DNA of 64,000 bases, taken from Pirellulaceae bacterium (lineage in GTDB: Bacteria > Planctomycetota > Planctomycetia > Pirellulales > Pirellulaceae). A model generated the notes under the pieces. The model saw nothing but the letters and a program-made list of their open reading frames with translations, made no database searches and had not been told where the DNA came from. The position numbers and the translations under genes were made by a program. The stretch is taken from positions 90,462 through 154,461 of the forward strand of contig JAHDXO010000020.1 in NCBI GenBank assembly GCA_023382975.1, in the 5' to 3' direction. Positions 16,316 to 23,756 of this stretch are shown piece after piece; the stretch's first letter is position 1, and every line of letters starts with the position of its first letter.

Positions 16316-17956
16316 ATGAACGGACCACTGGCACTCGCCGATTTTCTGATCCTGGCCATCTATCTGGTCGGCACCATCGCCTTGGGACTGTACCTGGGGC
16401 GCGGGATGAAGAACGGCCGGGACTACTTTCTGGCCGGCCGAAGTCTGCCGTGGTGGACGATCGGCTTGTCGTTGGTCGCCACGGACATCGGCGGCACCGA
16501 CATCATCGGAGTGGGCGGTGCCGCGTATCAACACGGCTTGGCCGTCGCCAACTTTGAATGGATTGGCTGCGTACCCGCGATGATTGTCGCAGCGTTCGTG
16601 TTCATCCCATTCTTTTGGCGATTGGGCATTTACACGATCCCCGAGTATATGGAGCGGCGTTATCACGTTTCGGTGCGTGTCGCCTTGGCGGTCTGCTGGC
16701 TGGTGTTCATGGCCTGCAATCTGGGCGTCATGCTTTACGCATCGGCCAAGATGATGACCGTTTCGCTGGGGATCGACTTGACCGGCTACGCCTGGAGCGG
16801 GTGGAGTCTGGCTGGCGGGGAGATCGCGGTCTGCATCGTCGCCATCGCCCTGCTGGCGGGACTCTACACGTTTGCCGGCGGACTGGCGGCGGTGGTCTAT
16901 ACGGATGCCATCCAATGCGCGGTGATGATCGGCGGCTGCCTGTTGGTGCTGGTGCTGGGCCTGGTGCAGGTGGGCGGCGTCGAGCCGCTGCTGGAGCGAC
17001 TGGAGCAACAAGAACAGCGGGCCGCCGATGCGGAGACGGCCTCGCGACGGCTCGACTTGATTCAGCCCGTCGACACGCCCGGCCCGTTTCCTTGGACCGG
17101 CATCCTGTTCGGCCTGACGTTGATTCTCTCGCCCGCCTATTGGATCAGCAATCAGGCTATCGTCCAGCGATCGCTGGGCGCTCGCAGCGAGTTCGAAGCC
17201 AAAGCCGCCTACATCGCAGGGTCGCTGCTCAAGAGCTTGATCCCGGTGATCATCGTCCTGCCCGGTTTGGTCGCGACGGCGGTGCTTCCGGATCTGGCCG
17301 ATGGCGATACGGCCGTTCCGTTGTTGGCCACGCGGTTGCTGCCGGTGGGATTGCGAGGCGTCTTTGTCGCCGCGTTTCTCGCCGCCTTGATGTCGAGTGT
17401 CGATTCGTATCTGAATGCCGCGGCGACGATTTTCACCAACGACTTCTACGAGCGGTTCCGGGCCTCCGACAGCAACTCGTCCGGCGCGCTGGCCGTCGGC
17501 CGGTACTCGACGTTGGCGTTTGTCGTGTGGGCGATCGGGTTCGCGCTCTGGCTCAGCACGATCGAGGACTCGGGCATCTACACGATCTTCCAGACGTTGA
17601 TGTCGTTCTTCCAAGGTCCGGCGTTTGCGATCCTGCTGGTGGGCGTCTTCTGGGGCCGAGCCAACGCGGCGGGCGCCCTGACCGGTTTCCTGGGCGGGGT
17701 CGCCTGCGCCGTCGGCCTGTTCGTCTTGAACCAACCGACCGTCCTGAGTTGGCTCGGCTGGCGTCCGCTGTTCCGGATCGAAGAGCCGTTTCTGTACTTC
17801 TCGGTCTGGGCGTTCCTGACCGCCGTTGTCGTGACCGTCGTCGTCAGCCTGCTGACCAAACCACCCGTGGGCGAGCGAGTTGAGCCATGGCTGTATCGCA
17901 GGAACCGTCCAAGCCGAAGTGAATCTCGCTCCGACGTCCGGGAGTCCGTGGAATGA
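16316..17956 (+). CDS. Sodium:solute symporter (SSS/SLC5 family)
   Basis: The 546-residue integral membrane protein has a dozen or more hydrophobic segments. The SSS family start is LADFLILAIYLVGTIALGLYLG, followed by DYFLAGRSLPWWTIGLSL and later FVAAFLAALMSSVDSYLNAAATIFTND, the conserved region of sodium-coupled symporters. Family members import sugars, inositol, amino or sialic acids; the substrate here is not readable. It starts 4 bp after the sulfatase stop and overlaps the next small gene by 4 bp (ATGA), so the three genes probably form one transcript. Confidence 0.93.
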   Translation: MNGPLALADFLILAIYLVGTIALGLYLGRGMKNGRDYFLAGRSLPWWTIGLSLVATDIGGTDIIGVGGAAYQHGLAVANFEWIGCVPAMIVAAFVFIPFFWRLGIYTIPEYMERRYHVSVRVALAVCWLVFMACNLGVMLYASAKMMTVSLGIDLTGYAWSGWSLAGGEIAVCIVAIALLAGLYTFAGGLAAVVYTDAIQCAVMIGGCLLVLVLGLVQVGGVEPLLERLEQQEQRAADAETASRRLDLIQPVDTPGPFPWTGILFGLTLILSPAYWISNQAIVQRSLGARSEFEAKAAYIAGSLLKSLIPVIIVLPGLVATAVLPDLADGDTAVPLLATRLLPVGLRGVFVAAFLAALMSSVDSYLNAAATIFTNDFYERFRASDSNSSGALAVGRYSTLAFVVWAIGFALWLSTIEDSGIYTIFQTLMSFFQGPAFAILLVGVFWGRANAAGALTGFLGGVACAVGLFVLNQPTVLSWLGWRPLFRIEEPFLYFSVWAFLTAVVVTVVVSLLTKPPVGERVEPWLYRRNRPSRSESRSDVRESVE

Positions 17957-18186
17957 CCCCACTTCACCAGATCGGAGAAGCGTTGCGCAGCGTGTTGCTG
18001 GCCGTCCCGCTGCCGGTCGTGCGCGGCCTGTTCTTGACGTTGCTGATCGCCGTGCTTCTGTGGATTTGGTGGCTGCCGCCGTCGGCCGTCACGGACATGG
18101 ACCAGCCGCGCGACCGCCGCGTCAACTTGCGTCCTTGGGCACTGCTGTCCCTGGCCATCCAAATTGTGATCTACACGTTCTTGTGA
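17953..18186 (+). CDS. Small membrane protein coupled to the symporter
   Basis: The 77-residue protein has two predicted membrane helices (LFLTLLIAVLLWIWWLP and ALLSLAIQIVIYTFL) joined by a short polar loop (DMDQPRDRRVN). Its ATG overlaps the symporter stop codon. It has no recognised domain. Its position suggests an accessory subunit of the symporter (inference). Confidence 0.72.
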   Translation: MTPLHQIGEALRSVLLAVPLPVVRGLFLTLLIAVLLWIWWLPPSAVTDMDQPRDRRVNLRPWALLSLAIQIVIYTFL

Positions 18187-18223
18187 GTCTCCATGCCCCT
18201 TTTTGTTCCCGAAGGCACTCGAT

Positions 18224-20626
18224 ATGTTGACCTGTATTCTTCCGACTTTCGCGTGGATCACGATCGCGATCGTGGCCGCGGCGGACGAGACCGCCCCTGC
18301 GGCCGCCGACGACGACGTGACGGCTGCGGTTCAAGCCGACTGGATGGCTCAAGAAAGACGCGCGGGCCGCGAGCCGGGAAGTCCCGCCTCGATCGACGCG
18401 GCGTTGGAACGCTGCGAGCGGCTGCTGGCGAATCTGGAAGCGATGCCGGACGCGGGTGACTTGCAACGGCAACGCGATCAATTGGCCGCTTTCCGCGAGG
18501 CGGCGAGCGGGGTCGATTCGCTGGACGACGCGAAACGGCTGGCGTTGTACCATCGGCTGCGATGGCTGGCCCGCGACATGGCACTGACGAAGAACCCGTT
18601 GTTGGCCGATCGGCCCATCGCCTTTCTCCAGCGCCGCCGATTCATCTGCCAGATGCTGCACGAGTACATCGGGTACTACTACAACTACGCCGACTTGGCC
18701 GGCGGCGGCGTGTTCGTGCTCGACCAGCCGGGACGGTCGTTCAAGACGCGGAACCTGACCGAAGGCCGACTGCCTCGCGGCGCGTACGCAACGCTGGCTG
18801 CCGATCACGACGGCACGCGGCTGTACTTCGCCTTTGCCGAGGTGCGGCCGGTCGAGCGTCCGCATCGGACGGGCAGCGACTGGAAGATTCTGCCGTCCGC
18901 CGATCAAGTGCCGCCGCCGTTGAACTACTACTCGCCCGATCGTTCCGCCTTTCATCTGTTCGCCGTGCAGGCGGACGGCGGAGAGCTGCGGCAGTTGACA
19001 TCGGGCTGCGAGGACGATTTCGATCCTTGCCCGCTGCCGGACGGCGATTTGATCTTCATGTCCTCGCGACGGGGCGGCTTTTGCCGCTGCGACAATCCGT
19101 TCGAGCCGATTCCGACGCATACGCTTCACCGTCTGGACCGCGCGACGGGAACGATCCGGACGCTTTCGTGGCACGAAACCAACGAGTGGCATCCGGCTTT
19201 GTTGAACGATGGCCGGATCGTCTACTGCCGCTGGGACTACGTCGACCGTTCGGCGGCCCATTTCCACGGGTTGTGGGTCAGCAATCCCGACGGCAGCAAC
19301 CCGCGTATCCTGTTTGGCAACTACACGAAGGACGTCAGCGCGTGCTTCCAGCCGCGGGCCATCCCCGGCTCGAACCGCATCGCATTCATCGCGGGCGCCC
19401 ATCACGCCAACGTCGGCGGCTCGCTGGTGATCGTCGATCCGGCCCGCGTACGGCTCGATCCCGAGACGGGCGAAGACGGTTTCGAATCGCTCGAACGCCT
19501 GACGCCGGAAGTCTGCTTCCCGGAAACCTCGGAAGGATGGCCTTCCAGTTTCTACCACAGTCCGTGGCCGCTGTCGGAGGACCACTTTCTGGTCGCGTTC
19601 AGCTTCGATCCGCTGCCCGGCATGGGCTCGGGCGTGCTGAGCGACTCGGAGACGGGCATCTATTATTTCGACCGGTTCGGCAACCTCGAACTGCTCTACC
19701 GCCAACCGGGGCACTGCTGCGTCGGCGCGATTCCGCTGGCTCGGCGATGGGCCGAACCCGGGATCCCGGATCTCCGCGACGAATCGCTGGGCGACGAGGG
19801 CGAGTTCATCCTGGCCGATGTCAATTGGAGCTTGCAGCCGTTTCCGGAAGGGCGGCCGATCCGCGAGCTGCGGATTTTTCAAGTGTTGCCGAAAGAGACG
19901 ACGCACATCGCCAACGTGCCGCGGATCGGCCATGCCAACGCCGAGTCGGCGCGGATGCTGTTGGGGACGGTGCCGGTCGAGTCGGATGGCTCGGCCTATT
20001 TCCGCGCCCCCGCGGGCAAGCCGCTGTACTTCCAGGCGGTTGATGCCCGAGGGCGAGCGGTGCAGACCATGCGCAGCGTCACCTACTTGCAGGCCGGCGA
20101 GCGGATCGGCTGTGTCGGCTGTCACGAGCCGATGCATGCCACGCCTCCACGCCATCCGCTGCTGGCGACCATGCGGCCCCCGTCGACGATCGTTCCCGGC
20201 GTGGACGGCACCCGGCCGTTCTCCTTTCCGCGCCTCGTCCAACCGGTCCTCGATCGCCACTGCGTGCGCTGCCACGACGACCGCGGCGGCGCCGACTGTG
20301 CCGAGCCACCATTGACGGGCGAATTCGCGGGCCCGTTCACCCGCTCGTACCAAAGTCTGCGCCCGTTCGTGCGATGGTACGAGTGGGGTGGACAGACGAT
20401 CCACGAGACCGTGTCGCTGCCGGGCCGCTGCGGCGCCGACGCGAGCCCGCTGTCCAGCATCCTGAACGACGACCGGCACCGCCCCCATCTGAACATTGCG
20501 GACGAGGACCGCCGCCGCCTAGATCTGTGGCTGGACGCCAACACTCCCTTCTACGGCACCTACCGCCCCGATGCCTACCGCGCCCAGCAGCACGGCCACC
20601 CCGTGCCGCCGCCCGCACTGCAATAA
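18224..20626 (+). CDS. HzsA-related exported protein with two haem c motifs
   Basis: The 800-residue exported protein starts MLTCILPTFAWITIAIVAAADE (signal peptide). The central region has WD40/PD40-like beta-propeller turns (RLYFAFAEV, DDFDPCPLPDGDLIFMSSRRGG, HPALLNDGRIVYCRWDYVDR). The sequence resembles the hydrazine synthase alpha-subunit family found widely in planctomycetes, most members of which are not in anammox bacteria. Two CxxCH motifs are present, C630-H634 (CVGCHEP) and C680-H684 (CVRCHDD), so it may carry two covalent haems. The start at 18224 has GAAGG 8 nt upstream; an in-frame TTG at 18203 is less likely. It follows the sulfatase-symporter run by 37 bp. A hydrazine-forming role is not implied. 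Confidence 0.8.
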   Translation: MLTCILPTFAWITIAIVAAADETAPAAADDDVTAAVQADWMAQERRAGREPGSPASIDAALERCERLLANLEAMPDAGDLQRQRDQLAAFREAASGVDSLDDAKRLALYHRLRWLARDMALTKNPLLADRPIAFLQRRRFICQMLHEYIGYYYNYADLAGGGVFVLDQPGRSFKTRNLTEGRLPRGAYATLAADHDGTRLYFAFAEVRPVERPHRTGSDWKILPSADQVPPPLNYYSPDRSAFHLFAVQADGGELRQLTSGCEDDFDPCPLPDGDLIFMSSRRGGFCRCDNPFEPIPTHTLHRLDRATGTIRTLSWHETNEWHPALLNDGRIVYCRWDYVDRSAAHFHGLWVSNPDGSNPRILFGNYTKDVSACFQPRAIPGSNRIAFIAGAHHANVGGSLVIVDPARVRLDPETGEDGFESLERLTPEVCFPETSEGWPSSFYHSPWPLSEDHFLVAFSFDPLPGMGSGVLSDSETGIYYFDRFGNLELLYRQPGHCCVGAIPLARRWAEPGIPDLRDESLGDEGEFILADVNWSLQPFPEGRPIRELRIFQVLPKETTHIANVPRIGHANAESARMLLGTVPVESDGSAYFRAPAGKPLYFQAVDARGRAVQTMRSVTYLQAGERIGCVGCHEPMHATPPRHPLLATMRPPSTIVPGVDGTRPFSFPRLVQPVLDRHCVRCHDDRGGADCAEPPLTGEFAGPFTRSYQSLRPFVRWYEWGGQTIHETVSLPGRCGADASPLSSILNDDRHRPHLNIADEDRRRLDLWLDANTPFYGTYRPDAYRAQQHGHPVPPPALQ

Positions 20627-20635
20627 GGACTTGGT

Positions 20636-20667
20636 CGCAACTGGCTTCCCGTGAGCGGTAAGTTGCG
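20636..20667 (+). terminator. Possible stem-loop after the HzsA-related gene
   Basis: CGCAACT at 20636-20642 is exactly complementary to AGTTGCG at 20661-20667, with an 18-nt loop, starting 10 bp after the stop codon. There is no T-run, so this is a weak candidate for a transcript end. Confidence 0.25.
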
Positions 20668-20684
20668 GGACATGCGCCCAGGGG

Positions 20685-21111
20685 TTACATTACCGCCATC
20701 CGCTGTCCGAAAGCGGTGCGGAACGGAAGGACGAGACGACGGAGGACAAGATCAACCGCATCATCGAGTCTCGCAAGCTGCTGATCAACGCCAGCTACTT
20801 CGCGTTCACCACCACGCCGAAGAACACGACGCTGGAGATCTTGGGCATCCCGTACCAGGTCGAGGACGAGGTGAAGCATCGCCCGTTCCACGCCGACACG
20901 ATGAAGCAGGCGATTCAGGAAGATCTCATCCGGGACGTGCTCAAGCACTACACGCCGGTGGCCAGCTACTGCCGGCTGGCCAAGATCATCGAGGGCGACC
21001 CCGAGTCTGGCGTCAAGACTGTTCAAACAGTTTCAGGACAACGAATCCTTCCGCCATTGGTTGACGGCTACGATCTTCGAGCTGACCTACGACGACAGTG
21101 CCGATGTTTAG
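20685..21111 (+). pseudogene. Remnant of type I restriction endonuclease subunit HsdR
   Basis: Frame 3 from about 20685 reads HPLSESGAERKDETTED, NASYFAFTTTPKN, then TLEILGIP and RPFHADTMKQAIQED. This is the helicase motor region of HsdR, the translocating subunit of type I restriction systems, around its motif FAFTATPKN. Near 21000 the frame shifts by one. The new frame gives LFKQFQDNESFRHWLTATIF and ELTYDDSADV, then a stop at 21109-21111, which looks like the C-terminal end of a large HsdR-like protein. Both the 5' end and a large internal part are missing, and no hsdM or hsdS is nearby. It cannot make an active enzyme. Confidence 0.72.
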
Positions 21112-21480
21112 CGAGCACCGGCCACCACGTCAGCGGAGCAGTGAGCATCGTTCGAAAGATGCCGTGAAACAGTGGTACATGGTCCGATCGCACTCGGCCG
21201 CCACAGCTCGCATCGTTGCCGTCGCCATCTTCGTCAGGCGATGCGCCGCCGGGACTCAGGTCTCGCCATGTGGCAAATGACCCTTGGGCAGTGCCACCGG
21301 TCCCTGTTCGACCGACCTACGGCCGTCAGTTCCTGCACAGCTTCCCTCCGTTTCATGCCCAGCGGATACGGAACCACCCAGGCAACGGCACGTACCCTGA
21401 TCATGATACGTCTGGCCGGCGATTTGACGGCGGTTGAAGGCAGCTATGGCCCGATACGACAATTGTTCGTCGAACGGCGT
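21112..21480. other. Intergenic stretch between hsdR remnant and ThDP enzyme gene
   Basis: No credible gene, repeat or RNA was recognised in these 369 bp. Short open frames here lack ribosome binding sites and family features. It may be further eroded remains of the restriction locus. Confidence 0.4.
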
Positions 21481-23148
21481 TTACTCCTCGATCGGAACGT
21501 CGAACAGGATTGGTCGCGGGTGTTGGAGCCAGTGTTGCAGGTGATCGCTCAGGGCGTCGGGCGTTTCGATGCGGTGCGATTCCAAGCCGAACGAGGCGGC
21601 CAAGGCGACGAAGTCAATCGCGGGGTCGGACAGGTCCATGCCCACGAATCGTCCGCGACTGATCTGCGGCAACTGCATGACTTGGCCGCAGACCTTCAAG
21701 ATCTTGTACTGCGAGTTGTTCGCGATGACGATCGCGACCGGAATGCGGTAGTGAACCGCAGTCCAAAGTCCCTGGATGCCGTACAGCGATGCGCCGTCGC
21801 CAAGCAGGGCCACGACGGGCCGGTCGGGCCATGCCAACTGGACGCCCAGCGCGCAACCGAGTCCCCAACCCAGCGCCCAGCCGCGGTGGGCGAAATGGCC
21901 GGTGGGATCTTTCAAGAATCCCAGCCGCTTGTGCAGGTGCTGATGGGTCGTCACGGCCTCTTCCACCACCGCGGCGCCCGCAGACAGCACGCGACCGACG
22001 GCGTTCATGAAGGTCAACGCCGTCATGGGCCTCTGGTTCTGCTGAGCGTCGATGTCGATCTTCAAGGATTGCCATTCCGCCGCCCGTTGTGCGGCCAGCC
22101 GATCGCGCCTCGTTCGTGCGCGATCGAGTTGCTCGTCGGTCATCGTCTGCTGCAATGGTCGAATCAACTCCGCCAAACCGGCTTTCGGATCGCCCTGCAA
22201 GCCGACGTCGACCGAATAGTTCTTGGCGATCTGCCAAGGATCGCAATCCAATTGGATCAATTTCGCATGGGGCGGCAGCGGCTGCTCCGGGGCGTGATGG
22301 ATGTACAGCCGCAGCAGATCCATGCCGACGACGAAGATCAGATCGTGCGACTCCAGTTGCCGGCGGATCTCCGGCGACCACAGCGACAACGAACCGGCGT
22401 ATTGCGGGTGGTCGGCGGGAATGGCCAACCGACCGTGCGACGTGGCGGATTCCGTGTATACCGCCGCGCCCAGTTGTTCGGCAAGGGCAACCAGTTCCTG
22501 AACAGCGCCGGATTCGGTCACGCGGCTGCCCGCCAGAATCGCGGGGTTCGCCGCATGTCGCAGCAATTCGGCAGCCTGTTCGACCGCGTCGGACGGCGGT
22601 CGAATGCGACGGTTTGGCAGACTGGGCGGCGACAGATCCGGGGAATCGACCTGCTGCATCTGGACATCGACGGGCAGGGAAAGAAACACCGGGCCGGTCG
22701 GCGGCGTCAAGGCCGTCTGCAGCGCGCGCCGCACGGCCAGCGCCATGTCCTCGCCGCGTTGCACTTCGTACGACCACTTCGTCCACGGGCGCGTTACGCT
22801 GACCATGTCGCCTTCGAGAACCGGTTCGCTCAACCGGAGACGGCGATCCTGCTGTCCGGCGGTCAGCAGCAGCGGGGTGCCTTCCCGGTGCGCGTTGTAC
22901 AACATGCCCATCGCGTTGCCCAAGCCGCAGCAGGTATGGACGTTCACCACGCTCGCTTGGCCCGAAGCCATCGCGTAACCGTCGGCCATCGCGGTCAGCG
23001 GAACTTCCTGAAGGGCCAGGATGTAGCGGAACCGTTCGTCGTCGGCCAACGCATCGTTCAGCGGCAATTCGGTCGAGCCCGGATTGCCGAACAGGTAACG
23101 CACGCCGGCACGGTGCAGGATTTCCAAAAAAACCTCGATTCCCGTCAT
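21481..23148 (-). CDS. Thiamine-diphosphate-dependent decarboxylase, benzoylformate-decarboxylase-like
   Basis: The 555-residue cytoplasmic enzyme has the three-domain plan of pyruvate-oxidase/benzoylformate-decarboxylase proteins. The N-terminal Pyr domain has GNPGSTELPLNDAL and the cofactor-activating Glu48 in LALQEVPLTAMADG. A middle domain follows (about 190-320). The C-terminal PP domain has the ThDP/Mg motif GDGASLYGIQGLW near residue 450 and the paired Asn (IANNSQY) some 30 residues later. HTCCGLGNAMGMLYNA fits the benzoylformate-decarboxylase branch, but substrate choice cannot be read reliably. GGGGGA lies 7 nt before the ATG. It is divergent from the ferredoxin gene (188 bp gap), which could be a redox partner (inference). 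Confidence 0.88.
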   Translation of the reverse strand: MTGIEVFLEILHRAGVRYLFGNPGSTELPLNDALADDERFRYILALQEVPLTAMADGYAMASGQASVVNVHTCCGLGNAMGMLYNAHREGTPLLLTAGQQDRRLRLSEPVLEGDMVSVTRPWTKWSYEVQRGEDMALAVRRALQTALTPPTGPVFLSLPVDVQMQQVDSPDLSPPSLPNRRIRPPSDAVEQAAELLRHAANPAILAGSRVTESGAVQELVALAEQLGAAVYTESATSHGRLAIPADHPQYAGSLSLWSPEIRRQLESHDLIFVVGMDLLRLYIHHAPEQPLPPHAKLIQLDCDPWQIAKNYSVDVGLQGDPKAGLAELIRPLQQTMTDEQLDRARTRRDRLAAQRAAEWQSLKIDIDAQQNQRPMTALTFMNAVGRVLSAGAAVVEEAVTTHQHLHKRLGFLKDPTGHFAHRGWALGWGLGCALGVQLAWPDRPVVALLGDGASLYGIQGLWTAVHYRIPVAIVIANNSQYKILKVCGQVMQLPQISRGRFVGMDLSDPAIDFVALAASFGLESHRIETPDALSDHLQHWLQHPRPILFDVPIEE

Positions 23149-23336
23149 CGGACGTCCCCCTTCTGCGCCCGGTTATAGCCGTAGCAATCGAAGATTGCCA
23201 GCCAGTCATTCGCTGTTGCCAAGGTCACGGCCTATCGACCATGTCGATGTTGTGTACAATCGAAGAGCGACTTCCAAGACCTTACGTTTGTTTCGCCGGT
23301 CCCAAGTTTACGTTCCCCGCCAAACGCGATTCGCCT

Positions 23337-23756
23337 ATGAAGAATGCAATACCGGCTCCGCCCCGAAAGAAACTGCCCAAGCAACTGGCGGTCATCGATA
23401 CGGACAACTGCACGGGCTGCGAGGCATGTGTCGCGGTCTGTCCCGTGGACTGCATCCATTGGCACCGTTTCGGCACGGGCGTCATGGGCACCGAATCGTG
23501 GTGCGAAATCGATTGGATGCGCTGCATCGGCTGCGAACTGTGCATCCGGCTGCCGCGGCGCAAGGGAGACGTGTGGGAGCGGAAGGTCTGTCCCTGGGAC
23601 GCGATCGAGATGGTGCCGATCGACGGCTTGCTGAATGCTGCCGACCGGATGGCTGGCCTCGCCGACCGCCTGCCCGGCAACCGCGACCGTTTGCGGCAGA
23701 TCGCGCAGCAGTTGTCGGAATCAAGAGGCGAACGTTCTACTCTTGCGGAATCGTAG
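23337..23756 (+). CDS. Ferredoxin-like 4Fe-4S protein with atypical second cluster motif
   Basis: The 139-residue protein has two iron-sulfur motifs. The first, CTGCEACVAVCP, is the standard Cx2Cx2Cx3CP. The second, CIGCELC, reaches its fourth Cys only after 15 further residues (KVCPWDAIE), with a basic insert RLPRRKGDVWERK between them. Two additional Cys or Trp-Cys positions lie nearby (ESWCEIDWMRC). The last 40 residues form a helical tail. The start at 23337 is preferred; the in-frame extension to 23241 has no similarity to ferredoxins. It probably transfers electrons for an unknown partner. Its 3' end overlaps the convergent propeller gene by 20 bp. Confidence 0.85.
   Translation: MKNAIPAPPRKKLPKQLAVIDTDNCTGCEACVAVCPVDCIHWHRFGTGVMGTESWCEIDWMRCIGCELCIRLPRRKGDVWERKVCPWDAIEMVPIDGLLNAADRMAGLADRLPGNRDRLRQIAQQLSESRGERSTLAES

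Noticed and set aside
15845..17962. A 705-codon minus-strand open frame opposite the sulfatase and symporter genes
   Set aside because: It is low-complexity, Arg/Gln/His-rich translation without family features, spanning two well-supported plus-strand genes.
18122..20488. A 788-codon minus-strand open frame opposite the HzsA-related gene
   Set aside because: It is the antisense of a gene with clear haem motifs and propeller turns. The frame has no ribosome binding site or recognisable domain.
21172..23178. A 668-codon plus-strand open frame opposite the ThDP enzyme gene
   Set aside because: It mirrors the high-GC third codon positions of the real minus-strand gene and has no domain features.
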